DNA of 64,000 bases from Hydractinia symbiolongicarpus (GCF_029227915.1 NC_079887.1:1984001-2048000); one strand, 5' to 3'. Counted from the stretch's first letter, positions 51,533 to 64,000 are shown. Numbers and translations are program-made. Notes: a model not told the origin generated them from the sequence alone.

Positions 51533-53824
51533 AAAGTACCCAGTGAGTAAACTCATTTCCCGAACGATTTTTTAAATTATTTTTTCACCACTAAAACGCA
51601 TGAGACTTGTAGTTTTCAGAAATGTTTTCATTTTTGATGAGACGCTTAATGAAAGTGGTTTAATCACCGGCAAACGAAAACCCGCGATTTCCCGTAAATC
51701 CCAGGCTTGGCCCGTATAGTCGAATGTATACAAAGAAAGTACCCTGTGAGTAAACTCATTTCCAAAACGATTTTTTAAATTATCTTTTCACCACTAAAAC
51801 GCTTGAGACTTGTAGTTTTCAAAAATGTTTTCATTTTTGATGAGACGCTGAATAAAAGAAGTTTAATCGCCGGCAAACGAAAACCCGCCATTTCCCGTAA
51901 ACCCCGGACTCGGCCCGCATAGTCAAAAGTATACAAAGAAAGTACCCAGGGAGTAAACTCATTTCCCGAACGATTTTTTAAATTATTTTTTCACCACTAA
52001 AACGCATGAGAATTGTAGTTTTTAAAAATATTTTCATTTTTGATGAGACGCTGAATAAAAGAAGTTTAATCGCTGGCAAACGAAAACCCGCGACTTCCCG
52101 TAAATCCCGGGCTTGGCCCGTATAGTCGAATGTATACAAAGAAAGTACCCTGTGAGTAAACTCATTTCCAAAACGATTTTTTAAATTATCTTTTCACCAC
52201 TAAAACGCTTGAGACTTGTAGTTTTCAAAAATGTTTTCATTTTTGATGAGACGCTGAATAAAAGAAGTTTAATCGCCGGCAAACAAAAACCCGCCATTTC
52301 CCGTAAACCCCGGACACGGCCCGCATAGTCAGAATTATACAAAGAAAGTACCCAGGGAGTAAACTCATTTCCCGAACGATTTTTTAAATTATTTTTTCGC
52401 CACTAAAACGCATGAGACTTGTAGTTTTCAAAAATGTTTTCATTTTTGATGAGACGCTGAATAAAAGAAGTTTAATCGCGGGCAAACGAAAACCTGCGAT
52501 TTCCAGTTAATCCCGGACTCGGCCCGTATAGTCAAAAGTATACAAAGAAAGTACCCAGGGTGTAAACTCATTTCCCGAACGATTTTTCAAATTATTATTT
52601 CACCACTAAAGCCCATGAGACTAGTAGTATTTAAAAATATTTTCATATTAAATTAATTTTCACCACTAAAACGCATGAGACTTGTAGTTTTCAGAAATGT
52701 TTTCATTTTTGATGAGACGCTTAATGAAAGTTGTTTAATCGCCGGCAAACGAAAACCCGCGACTTCCCGTAAATCCCGGGCTTGGCCCGTATAGTCGAAT
52801 GTATACAAAGAAAGTACCCTGTGAGTAAACTCATTTCCGAAACGATTTTTTCAATTATCTTTTCACCACTAAAACGCATGAGACTTGCAGTTTTCAAAAA
52901 TGTTTTCATTTTTGATTAGACGCTGAATAAAAGAAGTTTAATCGCCGGCAAACGAAAACCTGCGATTTCCCGTAAATCCCGGGCTCGGCCCGTATAGTCA
53001 AAAGTATACAAAGAAAGTACCCGGGGTGTAAATTCATTTCCCGAACGATTTTTTAAATTAATTTTCACCACTAAAACGCATGAGACTTGTAGTTTTCAGA
53101 AATGTTTTCATTTTTGATGAGACGCTTAATGAAAGTTGTTTAATCGCCGGCAAACAAAAACCCGCGACTTCCCGTAAATCCCGGGCTTGGCCCGTATAGT
53201 CGAATGTATACAAAGAAAGTACCCTGTGAGTAAACTCATTTCCGAAACGATTTTTTCAATTATCTTTTCACCACTAAAACGCATGAGACTTGCAGTTTTC
53301 AAAAATGTTTTCATTTTTGATGAGACGCTGAATAAAAGAAGTTTATTCGCCGGCAAACAAAAACCCGCGATTTCCCGTAAATCCCGGTCTCGGCCCGTAT
53401 AGTCAAAAGTATACAAAGAAAGTACCCAGGGTGTAAACTCATTTCCGGAACGATTTTTTAAATTATTTTTTCACCACTAAAACGCATGAGACTTGTAGTT
53501 TTCAAAAATGTTTTCATTTTTGATGAGACGCTGAATAAAAGAAGTTTAATCGCCGGCAAACGAAAACCCGCGACTTCCCGTAAATCCCGGGCTTGGCCCG
53601 TATAGTCGAATGTATACAAAGAAAGTACCCTGTGAGTAAACTCATTTCCGAAACGATTTTTTCAATTATCTTTTCACCACTAAAACGCATGAGACTTGCA
53701 GTTTTCAAAAGTGTTTTCATTTTTGATGAGACGCTGAATAAAAGAAGTTTATTCGCCGGCAAACGAAAACCCGCGATTTCCCGTAAATCCCGGTCTCGGC
53801 CCGTATATTCAAAAGCATACAAGG
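51533..53824. repeat. 2,292-bp HOR, copy 2
   Basis: Near-identical copy. Single differences include cgcaggagac near 51,395 in copy 1 against cgcatgagac here. The unit begins again at 53,825 and continues to about 54,290 before diverging, so a third, partial copy is present. Confidence 0.9.
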
Positions 53825-54880
53825 AAAGTACCCAGTGAGTAAACTCATTTCCCGAACGATTTTTTAAATTATTTTTTCACCACTAAAACGCATGAGACTT
53901 GTAGTTTTCAGAAATGTTTTCATTTTTGATGAGACGCTTAATGAAAGTGGTTTAATCGCCGGCAAACGAAAACCCGCGATTTCCCGTAAATCCCAGGCTT
54001 GGCCCGTATAGTCGAATGTATACAAAGAAAGTACCCTGTGAGTAAACTCATTTCCAAAACGATTTTTTAAATTATCTTTTCACCACTAAAACGCTTGAGA
54101 CTTGTAGTTTTCAAAAATGTTTTCATTTTTGATGAGACGCTGAATAAAAGAAGTTTAATCGCCGGCAAACGAAAACCCGCCATTTCCCGTAAACCCCGGA
54201 CTCGGCCCGCATAGTCAAAAGTATACAAAGAAAGTACCCAGGGAGTAAACTCATTTCCCGAACGATTTTTTAAATTATTTTTTCACCAATAAAACGCATG
54301 AGACTTGCAGTTTTCAAAAATGTTTTCATTTTTGATGACACGCTTAATAAAAGAGGTTTAATCGCCGGCAAACGAAATCCTGCGATTTCCCGTAAATCCC
54401 GGGCTTGGCCCGTATAGTCGAATGTGTAAAAAGAAAGTACCCAGGGAGTAAACTCATTTCCCGAAAGATTTTTTAAATTTTTTTCTCACCACTAAAACGA
54501 GTGAGACTTGTAGTTTTCAAAAATGTTTTCATTTTTGATGAGACGCATAATGAAAGAAGTTTAATCGCCGACCAACGAAAACCCGCGATTTCCCGTAAAT
54601 CCCGGGCTTGGCCCGTATAGTCCAATGTATACAAAGAAAGTACCCTGTGAGTAAACTCATTTCCAGAACGATTTTTTAAATTATTTTTTCACCACTAAAA
54701 CGCATAAGACTTGTAGTTTTCAAAAATGTTTTCATTTCTGATGAGACGCTGAATAAAAGAAGTTTATTCGCCGACAAACGAAAACCCGCGATTTCCCGTA
54801 AATCCCGGTCTCGGCCCGTATAGTCAAAAGTATACAAAGAAAGTACGCAGGGTGTAAACTCATTTCCGGAACGATTTTTT
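53825..54880. repeat. partial third 2,292-bp unit and transitional monomers
   Basis: 53,825-54,290 follows the 2,292-bp unit. It then passes into monomers with gtgtaaaaag, cgaaagatt, tcccaccact-like variants (ttttctcacc) and gccgaccaacg that lead into the next HOR. Confidence 0.75.
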
Positions 54881-57800
54881 AAATTATTTTTTCACCACTA
54901 AAACGCATGAGACTTGTAGTTTTCAAAAATGTTTTCATTTTTGATGAGACGCTGAATAAAAGAAGTTTAATCGCCGGCAAACGAAAACCTGCGATTTCCC
55001 GTAAATCCCGGACTTGGCCCGTATAGTCAAAAGTATACAAAGAAAGTACCCAGGGAGTAAACTCATTTCCCAAACGATTATTTAAATTATTATTTCACCA
55101 CTAAAGCCCATGAGACTAGTAGTATTTAAAAATGTTTTCATTTTTGATGAGACGCTGAATAAAAGAAGTTTAATCGCCGGCAAACGAAAACCCGCGACTT
55201 CCCGTAAATCCCAGGCTTGGCCCGTATAGTCGAATGTATACAAAGAAAGTACCCAGGGAGTAAACTCATTTCCCGAAAGATTTTTTAAATTTTTTTCTCA
55301 CCACTAAAACGAATGAGACTTGTAGTTTTCAAAAATGTTTTCATTTTTGATGAGACGCATAATGAAAGAGGTTTAATCGCCGGCAAACGAAAACCCGTTA
55401 TTTCCCGTAAATCCCGGGCTTGGCCCGCATTGTCGAATGTATACAAAGAAAGTACCCTGTGAGTATACTCATTTCCAGAATGATTTTTTAAATTATTTTT
55501 TCACCACTAAAACGCATAAGACTTGTAGTTTTCAAAAATGTTTTCATTTCTGATGAGACACTGAATAAAAGAAGTTTAATCGTCGGCAAACGAAAACCCG
55601 CGATTTCCCGTAAATCCCGGTCTCGGCCCGTATAGTCAAAAGTATACAAAGAAAGTACCCAGGGTGTAAACTCATTTCCGGAACGATTTTTTAAATTATT
55701 TTTTCACCACTAAAACGCATGAGACTTGTAGTTTTCAAAAATGTTTTCATTTTTGATGAGACGCTGAATAAAAGAAGTTTAATCGCCGGCAAACGAAAAC
55801 CTGCGATTTCCCGTAAATCCCGGACTTGGCCCGTATAGTCAAAAGTATACAAAGAAAGTACCCAGGGAGTAAACTCATTTCCCAAACGATTATTTAAATT
55901 ATTATTTCACCACTAAAGCCCATGAGACTTGTAGTTTTTAAAAATGTTTTCATTTTTGATGAGACGCTGAATAAAAGAAGTTTAATCGCCGGCAAACGAA
56001 AACCCGCGATTTCCCGTAAATCCCGGACTCGGCCCGTATATTCAAAAGTATACAAGGAAAGTACCCAGTGAGTAAACTCACTTCCCGAACGAATTTTTAA
56101 ATTATTTTTTCACCACTAAAACGCATGAGACTTGTAGTTTTCAGAAATGTTTTCATTTTTGATGAGACGCTTAATGAAAGTGGTTTAATCCCCGGCAAAC
56201 GAAAACCCGCGATTTCCCGTAAATCCCGGGCTTGGCCCGTATAGTCGAATGTATACAAAGAAAGTACCTTGTGAGTAAACTCATTTCCAAAACGATTTTT
56301 TAAATTATCTTTTCACCACTAAAACGTTTGAGACTTGTAGTTTTCAAAAATGTTTTCATTTTTGATGAGACGCTGAATAAAAGAAGTTTAATCGCCGGCA
56401 AACGAAAACCCGCCATTTCCTGTAAACCCCGGACTCGGCCCGCATAGTCAAAAGTATACAAAGAAAGTACCCAGGGTGTAAACTCATTTCCGGAACGATT
56501 TTTTAAATTATTTTTTCACCACTAAAACGCATGAGACTTGTAGTTTTCAAAAATGTTTTCATTTTTGATGAGACGCTGAATAAAAGAAGTTTAATCGCCG
56601 GCAAACGAAAACCTGCGATTTCCCGTAAATCCCGGACTTGGCCCGTATAGTCAAAAGTATACAAAGAAAGTACCCAGGGAGTAAACTCATTTCCCAAACG
56701 ATTATTTAAATTATTATTTCACCACTAAAGCCCATGAGACTTGTAGTTTTTAAAAATGTTTTCATTTTTGATGAGACGCTGAATAAAAGAAGTTTAATCG
56801 CCGGCAAACAAAAACCCGCGACTTCCCGTAAATCCCGGGCTTGGCCCGTATAGTCGAATGTATACAAAGAAAGTACCCAGGGAGTAAACTCATTTCCCGA
56901 AAGATTTTTTGAATTTTTTTCTCACCACTAAAACGAATGAGACTTGTAGTTTTCAAAAATGTTTTCATTTTTGATGAGACGCATAATGAAAGAGGTTTAA
57001 TCGCCGGCAAATGAAAACCCGTTATTTCCCGTAAATCCCGGGCTTGGCCCGTATAGTCGAATGTATACAAAGAAAGTACCCTGTGAGTAAACTCATTTCC
57101 AGAATGATTTTTTAAATTATTTTTTCACCACTAAAACGCATAAGACTTGTAGTTTTCAAAAATGTTTTCATTTCTGATGAGACGCTGAATAAAAGAAGTT
57201 TAATCGCCGGCAAACGAAAACCCGCGATTTCCCGTAAATCCTGGTCTCGGCCCGTATAGTCAAAAGTATACAAAGAAAGTACCCAGGGTGTAAACTCATT
57301 TCCGGAACGATTTTTTAAATTATTTTTTCACCACTAAAACGCATGAGACTTGTAGTTTTCAAAAATGTTTTCATTTTTGATGAGACGCTGAATAAAAGAA
57401 GTTTAATCGCCGGCAAACGAAAACCTGCGATTTCCCGTAAATCCCGGACTTGGCCCGTATAGTCAAAAGTATACAAAGAAAGTACCCAGGGAGTAAACTC
57501 ATTTCCCAAACGATTATTTAAATTATTATTTCACCACTAAAGCCCATGAGACTTGTAGTTTTTAAAAATGTTTTCATTTTTGATGGGACGCTGAATAAAA
57601 GAAGTTTAATCGCCGGCAAACGAAAACCCGCGATTTCCCGTAAATCCCGGAATCGGCCCGTATATTCAAAAGTATACAAGGAAAGTACCCAGTGAGTAAA
57701 CTCACTTCCCGAACGAATTTTCAAATTATTTTTTCACCACTAAAACGCATGAGACTTGTAGTTTTCAGAAATGTTTTCATTTTTGATGAGACGCTTAATG

Positions 57801-58130
57801 AAAGTGGTTTAATCCCCGGCAAACGAAAACCCGCGATTTCCCGTAAATCCCGGGCTTGGCCCGTATAGTCGAATGTATACAAAGAAAGTACCTTGTGAGT
57901 AAACTCATTTCCAAAACGATTTATTAAATTATCTTTTCACCACTAAAACGTTTGAGACTTGTAGTTTTCAAAAATGTTTTCATTTTTGATGAGACGCTGA
58001 ATAAAAGAAGTTTAATCGCCGGCAAACGAAAACCCGCCATTTCCTGTAAACCCCGGACTCGGCCCGCATAGTCAAAAGTATACAAAGAAAGTACCCAGGG
58101 TGTAAACTCATTTCCGGAACGATTTTTTAA
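54880..58130. repeat. eight-monomer HOR, 1,624 bp, two copies, built of two four-monomer halves
   Basis: One monomer type (caaacgattatttaaatt) recurs every 812 bp at 54,879, 55,691, 56,503, 57,315 and 58,127. The accompanying monomers alternate: the cgaaagatttttt monomer is near 55,276 and 56,898, and the actcacttcccgaacgaat monomer near 56,076 and 57,701. The true period is therefore about 1,624 bp with an 812-bp half period. Confidence 0.83.
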
Positions 58131-61100
58131 ATTATTTTTTCACCACTAAAACGCATGAGACTTGTAGTTTTCAAAAATGTTTTCATTTTTGATGAGACGC
58201 TGAATAAAAGAAGTTTAATCGCCGGCAAACGAAAACCTGCGATTTCCCGTAAATCCCGGACTTGGCCCGTATAGTCAAAAGTATACAAAGAAAGTACCCA
58301 GGGAGTAAACTCATTTCCCAAACGATTATTTAAATTATTATTTCACCACTAAAGCCCATGAGACTTGTAGTTTTTAAAAATGTTTTCATTTTTGATGAGA
58401 CGCTGAATAAAAGAAGTTTAATCGCCGGCAAACGAAAACCCGCGATTTCCCGTAAATCCCGGACTCGGCCCGTATATTCAAAAGTATACAAGGAAAGTAC
58501 CCAGTGATTAAACTCACTTCCCGAACGAATTTTTAAATTATTTTTTCACCACTAAAACGCATGAGACTTGTAGTTTTCAGAACTGTTTTCATTTTTGATG
58601 AGACGCTTAATGAAAGTGGTTTAATCCCCGGCAAACGAAAACCCGCGATTTCCCGTAAATCCCGGGCTTGGCCCGTATAGTCGAATGTATACAAAGAAAG
58701 TACCCTGTGAGTAAACTCATTTCCAAAACGATTTTTTAAATTATCTTTTCACCACTAAAACGTTTGAGACTTGTAGTTTTCAAAAATGTTTTCATTTTTG
58801 ATGAGATGCTGAATAAAAGAAGTTTAATCGCCGGCAAACGAAAACCCACCATTTCCTGTAAACCCCGGACTCGGCCCGCATAGTCAAAAGTATACAAAGA
58901 AAGTACCCAGGGAGTAAACTCATTTCCCGAAGGATTTTTTAAATTATTTTTTCACCACTAAAACGCATGAGAATTGTAGTTTTTAAAAATGTTTTCATTT
59001 TTGATGAGACGCTGAATAAAAGAAGTTTAATCGCCGGCAAACGAAAACCCGCGACTTCCCGTAAATCCCGGGCTTGGCCCGTATAGTCGAATGTATACAA
59101 AGAAAGTACCCTGTGAGTAAACTCATTTCCAAAACGATTTTTTAAATTATCTTTTCACCACTAAAACGCTTGAGACTTGTAGTTTTCAAAAATGTTTTCA
59201 TTTTTGATGAGACGCTGAATAAAAGAAGTTTAATCGCCGGCAAACGAAAACCCGCCATTTCCCGTAAACCCCGGACACGGCCCGCATAGTCAGAAGTATA
59301 CAAAGAAAGTACCCAGGGAGTAAACTCATTTCCCGAACGATTTTTTAAATTATTTTTTCACCACTAAAACGCATGAGACTTGTAGTTTTCAAAAATGTTT
59401 TCATTTTTGATGAGACGCTGAATGAAAGAAGTTTAATCGCGGGCAAACGAAAACCTGCGATTTCCAGTAAATCCCGGACTCGGCCCGTATAGTCAAAAGT
59501 ATACAAAGAAAGTACCAAGGGTGTAAACTCATTTCCCGAACGATTTTTTAAATTATTATTTCACCACTAAAGCCCATGAGACTAGTAGTATTTAAAAATG
59601 TTTTCATTTTTGATGAGACGCTGAATAAAAGAAGTTTAATCGCCGGCAAACGAAAACCTGCGATTTCCCGTAAGCCCCCGGACTTGGCCCGTATAGTCAA
59701 AAGTATACAAAGAAAGTACCCAGGGAGTAAACTCATTTCCCAAACGATTATTTAAATAATTATTTCACCACTAAAGCCCATGAGACTTGTAGTTTTAAAA
59801 ATGTTTTCATTTTTGATGAGACGCTGAATAAAAGAAGTTTAATCGCCGGCAAACGAAAACCCGCGATTTCCCGTAAATCCCGGACTCGGCCCGTATATTC
59901 AAAAGTATACAAGGAAAGTACCCAGTGAGTAAACTCATTTCCCGAACGAATTTTTAAATTATCTTTTCACCACTAAAACGCATGAGACTTGTAGTTTTCA
60001 GAAATGTTTTCATTTTTGATGAGACGCTTAATGAAAGTGGTTTAATCGTCGGCAAACGAAAACCCGCGATTTCCCTAAATCCCGGGCTTGGCCCGTATAG
60101 TCGAATGTATACAAAGAAAGTACCCTGTGAGTAAACTCATTTCCAAAACGATTTTTTAAATTATCTTTTCACCACTAAAACGCTTGAGACTTGTAGTTTT
60201 CAAAAATGTTTTCATTTTTGATGAGACGCTGAATAAAAGAAGTTTAATCGCCGGCAAACGAAAACCCGCCATTTCCTGCAAACCCCGGACTCCGGCTGCA
60301 TAGTCAAAAGTATACAAAGAAAGTACCCAGGGAGTAAACTCATTTCCCGACCGATTTTTTAAATTATTTTTTCACCACTAAAACGCATGAGACTTGCAGT
60401 TTTCAAAAATGTTTTCATTTTTGATGAGACGCTGAATAAAAGAAGTTTAATCGCCGGCAAACGAAAACCTGCGATTTCCCGTAAATCCCGGACTTGGCCC
60501 GTATAGTCAAAAGTATACAAAGAAAGTACCCAGGGAGTAAACTCATTTCCCAAACGATTATTTAAATTATTATTTCACCACTAAAGCCCATGAGACTTGT
60601 AGTTTTTAAAAATGTTTTCATTTTTGATGAGACGCTGAATAAAAGAAGTTTAATCGCCGGCAAACGAAAACCCGCGACTTCCCGTAAATCCCGGGCTTGG
60701 CCCGTATAGTCGAATGTATACAAAGAAAGTACCCAGGGAGTAAACTTATTTCCAAAACGATTTTTTAAATTATCTTTTCACCACTAAAACGTTTGAGACT
60801 TGTAGTTTTCAAAAATGTTTTCATTTTTGATGAGACGCTGAATAAAAGAAGTTTAATCGCCGGCAAACGAAAACCCGCCATTTCCTGTAAACCCCGGACT
60901 CGGCCCGCATAGTCAAAAGTATACAAAGAAAGTACCCAGGGTGTAAACTCATTTCCAGAACGATTTTTTAAATTATTTTTTCACCACTAAAACGCATGAG
61001 ACTTGTAGTTTTCAAAAATGTTTTCATTTTTGATGAGACGCTGAATAAAAGAAGTTTAATCGCCGGCAAACGAAAACCTGCGATTTCCCGTAAATCCCGG

Positions 61101-62420
61101 ACTTGGCCCGTATAGTCAAAAGTATACAAAGAAAGTACCCAGGGAGTAAACTCATTTCCCAAACGATTATTTAAATTATTGTTTCACCACTAAAGCCCAT
61201 GAGACTTGTAGTTTTTAAAAATGTTTTCATTTTTGATGAGACGCTGAATAAAAGAAGTTTAATCGCCGGCAAACGAAAACCCGAGATTTCCCGTAAATCC
61301 CGGACTCGGCCCGTATATTCAAAAGTATACAAGGAAAGTACCCAGTGAGTAAACTCACTTCCCGAACGAATTTTTAAATTATTTTTTCACCACTAAAACG
61401 CATGAGACTTGTAGTTTTCAGAAATGTTTTCATTTTTGATGAGACGCTTAATGAAAGTGGTTTAATCCCCGGCAAACGAAAACCCGCGATTTCCCGTAAA
61501 TCCCGGGCTTGGCCCGTACAGTCGAATGTATACAAAGAAAGTACCCTGTGAGTAAACTCATTTCCAAAACGATTTTTTAAATTATCTTTTCACCACTAAA
61601 ACGTTTGAGACTTTTAGTTTTCAAAAATGTTTTCATTTTTGATGAGACGCTGAATAAAAGAAGTTTAATCGCCGGCAAACGAAAACCCGCCATTTCCTGT
61701 AAACCCCGGAATCGGCCTGCATAGTCAAAAGTATACAAAGAAAGTACCCAGGGAGTAAACTCATTTCCCGAAGGATTTTTTAAATTATTTTTTCACCACT
61801 AAAACGCATGAGAATTGTAGTTTTTAAAAATGTTTTCATTTTTGATGAGACGCTGAATAAAAGAAGTTTAATCGCCGGCAAACGAAAACCCGCGACTTCC
61901 CGTAAATCCCGGGCTTGGCCCGTATAGTCGAATGTATACAAAGAAAGTACCCTGTGAGTAAACTCATTTCCCAAACGATTATTTAAATTATTATTTCACC
62001 ACTAAAGCCCATGAGACTTGTAGTTTTTAAAAATGTTTTCATTTTTGATGAGACGCTGAATAAAAGAAGTTTAATCGCCGGCAAACGAAAACCCGCGATT
62101 TCCCGTAAATCCCGGACTCGGCCCGTATATTCAAAAGTATACAAGGAAAGTACCCAGTGAGTAAACTCACTTCCCGAACGAATTTTTAAATTATTTTTTC
62201 ACCACTAAAACGCATGAGACTTGTAGTTTTCAGAAATGTTTTCATTTTTGATGAGACGCTCAATGAAAGTGGTTTAATCCCCGGCAAACGAAAACCCGCG
62301 ATTTCCCGTAAATCCCGGGCTTGGCCCGTATAGTCGAATGTATACAAAGAAAGTACCTTGTGAGTAAACTCATTTCCAAAACGATTTTTTAAATTATCTT
62401 TTCACCACTAAAACGTTTGA
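58130..62420. repeat. satellite, recombined copies of the 49-58 kb monomer types
   Basis: Monomer strings from the 2,292-bp and 1,624-bp HORs reappear in new order (cccgaaggatttttt near 58,926 and 61,768; caaacgattatttaaatt near 58,320, 59,740, 60,551 and 61,161). The following block at 62,420 repeats 58,361-59,941. Confidence 0.8.
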
Positions 62421-64000
62421 GACTTGTAGTTTTTAAAAATGTTTTCATTTTTGATGAGACGCTGAATAAAAGAAGTTTAATCGCCGGCAAACGAAAACCC
62501 GCGATTTCCCGTAAATCCCGGACTCGGCCCGTATATTCAAAAGTATACAAGGAAAGTACCCAGTGAGTAAACTCACTTCCCGAACGAATTTTTAAATTAT
62601 TTTTTCACCACTAAAACGCATGAGACTTGTAGTTTTCAGAAATGTTTTCATTTTTGATGAGACGCTTAATGAAAGTGGTTTAATCCCCGGCAAACGAAAA
62701 CCCGCGATTTCCCGTAAATCCCGGGCTTGGCCCGTATAGTCGAATGTATACAAAGAAAGTACCCTGTGAGTAAACTCATTTCCAAAACGATTTTTTAAAT
62801 TATCTTTTCACCACTAAAACGTTTGAGACTTTTAGTTTTCAAAAATGTATTCATTTTTGATGAGACGCTGAATAAAAGAAGTTTAATCGCCGGCAAACGA
62901 AAACCCGCCATTTCCTGTAAACCCCGGACTCGGCCTGCATAGTCAAAAGTATACAAAGAAAGTACCCAGGGAGTAAACTCATTTCCCGAAGGATTTTTTA
63001 AATTATTTTTTCACCACTAAAACGCATGAGAATTGTAGTTTTTAAAAATGTTTTCATTTTTGATGAGACGCTGAATAAAAGAAGTTTAATCGCCGGCAAA
63101 CGAAAACCCGCGACTTCCCGTAAATCCCGGGCTTGGCCCGTATAGTCGAATGTATACAAAGAAAGTACCCTGTGAGTAAACTCATTTCCAAAACGATTTT
63201 TTAAATTATCTTTTCACCACTAAAACGCTTGAGACTTGTAGTTTTCAAAAATGTTTTCATTTTTGATGAGACGCTGAATAAAAGAAGTTTAATCGCCGGC
63301 AAACGAAAACCCGCCATTTCCCGTAAACCCCGGACACGGCCCGCATAGTCAGAAGTATACAAAGAAAGTACCCAGGGAGTAAACTCATTTCCCGAACGAT
63401 TTTTTAAATTATTTTTTCACCACTAAAACGCATGAGACTTGTAGTTTTCAAAAATGTTTTCATTTTTGATGAGACGCTGAATAAAAGAAGTTTAATCGCG
63501 GGCAAACGAAAACCTGCGATTTCCAGTAAATCCCGGACTCGGCCCGTATAGTCAAAAGTATACAAAGAAAGTACCCAGGGTGTAAACTCATTTCCCGAAC
63601 GATTTTTTAAATTATTATTTCACCACTAAAGCCCATGAGACTAGTAGTATTTAAAAATGTTTTCATTTTTGATGAGACGCTGAATAAAAGAAGTTTAATC
63701 GCCGGCAAACGAAAACCTGCGATTTCCCGTAAATCCGGGACTTGGCCCGTATAGTCAAAAGTATACAAAGAAAGTACCCAGGGAGTAAACTCATTTCCCA
63801 AACGATTATTTAAATAATTATTTCACCACTAAAGCCCATGAGACTTGTAGTTTTAAAAATGTTTTCATTTTTGATGAGACGCTGAATAAAAGAAGTTTAA
63901 TCGCCGGCAAACGAAAACCCGCGATTTCCCGTAAATCCCGGACTCGGCCCGTATATTCAAAAGTATACAAGGAAAGTACCCAGTGAGTAAACTCATTTCC
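62420..64000. repeat. duplication of 58,361-59,941 at offset 4,059 bp (20 monomers), continuing past window end
   Basis: cccgaagg at 58,926 and 62,985, and ctagtagtatttaaaaatg near 59,582 and 63,641, at offset 4,059. Since it is unbroken at position 64,000, the full unit cannot be measured here. Confidence 0.82.

Larger units (their letters stand above)
29532..64000. repeat. 203-bp satellite array, right arm (about 170 monomers)
   Basis: Same monomer, orientation and variant words as the left arm. It resumes at atacaaagaaagtaccc, directly continuing the monomer phase interrupted at 26,983, and runs unbroken to the window end, so the array extends beyond it. Exceptions to the 203-bp period are one- or few-base indels and three kinds of internally truncated monomer (seven sites between 32,653 and 38,345; 49,240; and 50,355 with its copy at 52,647). 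Confidence 0.98.

Noticed and set aside
50834-51546. Overlapping open frames of 71-102 codons on both strands, repeated at 53,126-53,838
   Set aside because: Copied passively with the 2,292-bp unit. Both strands are open at once, and there is no recognisable domain or codon-level conservation.
1-64000. CRISPR-like array
   Set aside because: The period is a full 203 bp of continuous homology, with no unique spacers between short repeats.
1-64000. Bacterial or phage genes, tRNA or rRNA
   Set aside because: No frame over 121 codons, no ribosome-binding-site and gene arrangement, and no RNA gene signatures seen on either strand.

Overview
The window is almost entirely one eukaryotic satellite DNA. 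About 61.4 kb (1-26,983 and 29,532-64,000) is a head-to-tail tandem array of a monomer of about 203 bp, roughly 300 copies, all in one orientation. The array is interrupted once, by about 2.55 kb of AT-rich non-satellite DNA at 26,984-29,531. I see no credible protein-coding gene, rRNA, tRNA, CRISPR array, operon or promoter on either strand. The organisation (nucleosome-scale monomer, multi-monomer higher-order repeats, AT/TAGC microsatellites in the insert) points to a eukaryote, most likely a pericentromeric, centromeric or other heterochromatic region. An invertebrate animal is my guess, not something the sequence proves. I do not recognise the satellite as a named family.

Monomers differ by point changes and small indels, and the variants recur in fixed order as higher-order repeats (HORs). 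Left array: three superunits of 3.5-3.85 kb (about 181-11,185), a 1,409-bp seven-monomer duplication (about 10,035-12,850), a 2,635-bp-offset duplication with a nested 810-bp duplication (about 12,850-16,860), a 608-bp trimer block (16,842-19,920), then adjoining five-, six- and seven-monomer HORs of 1,016, 1,219 and 1,421 bp (about 20,123-26,100). Right array: a disordered lead-in (29,532-31,200), a 3,150-bp duplication carrying a truncated monomer (31,200-38,500), a 609-bp trimer and 2,030-bp duplication (39,970-44,300), mixed blocks (44,300-49,240), a 2,292-bp duplication that starts at a deletion junction (49,241-53,824), an eight-monomer 1,624-bp HOR (54,880-58,130), and a duplication at offset 4,059 bp that reaches the window end.

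The insert lies inside an HOR unit. Phase and order of monomer types continue across it, so it was inserted into (or the array was split around it by) an existing array rather than marking an array edge. It holds about a dozen copies of a strongly diverged 90-110 bp repeat and a TAGC/TA-rich microsatellite cluster. Its right edge shows scrambled satellite-like words.

The monomer itself has a perfect short hairpin, is CpG-rich with many variants that look like CpG transitions, and in one monomer class carries a near-match, one base short, to the CENP-B box core. No genes act together here. If the region has a function it is structural or chromosomal, which is inference. All HOR offsets come from reading matching variant words at known positions; block edges are accurate to roughly tens of bases unless a junction is stated.
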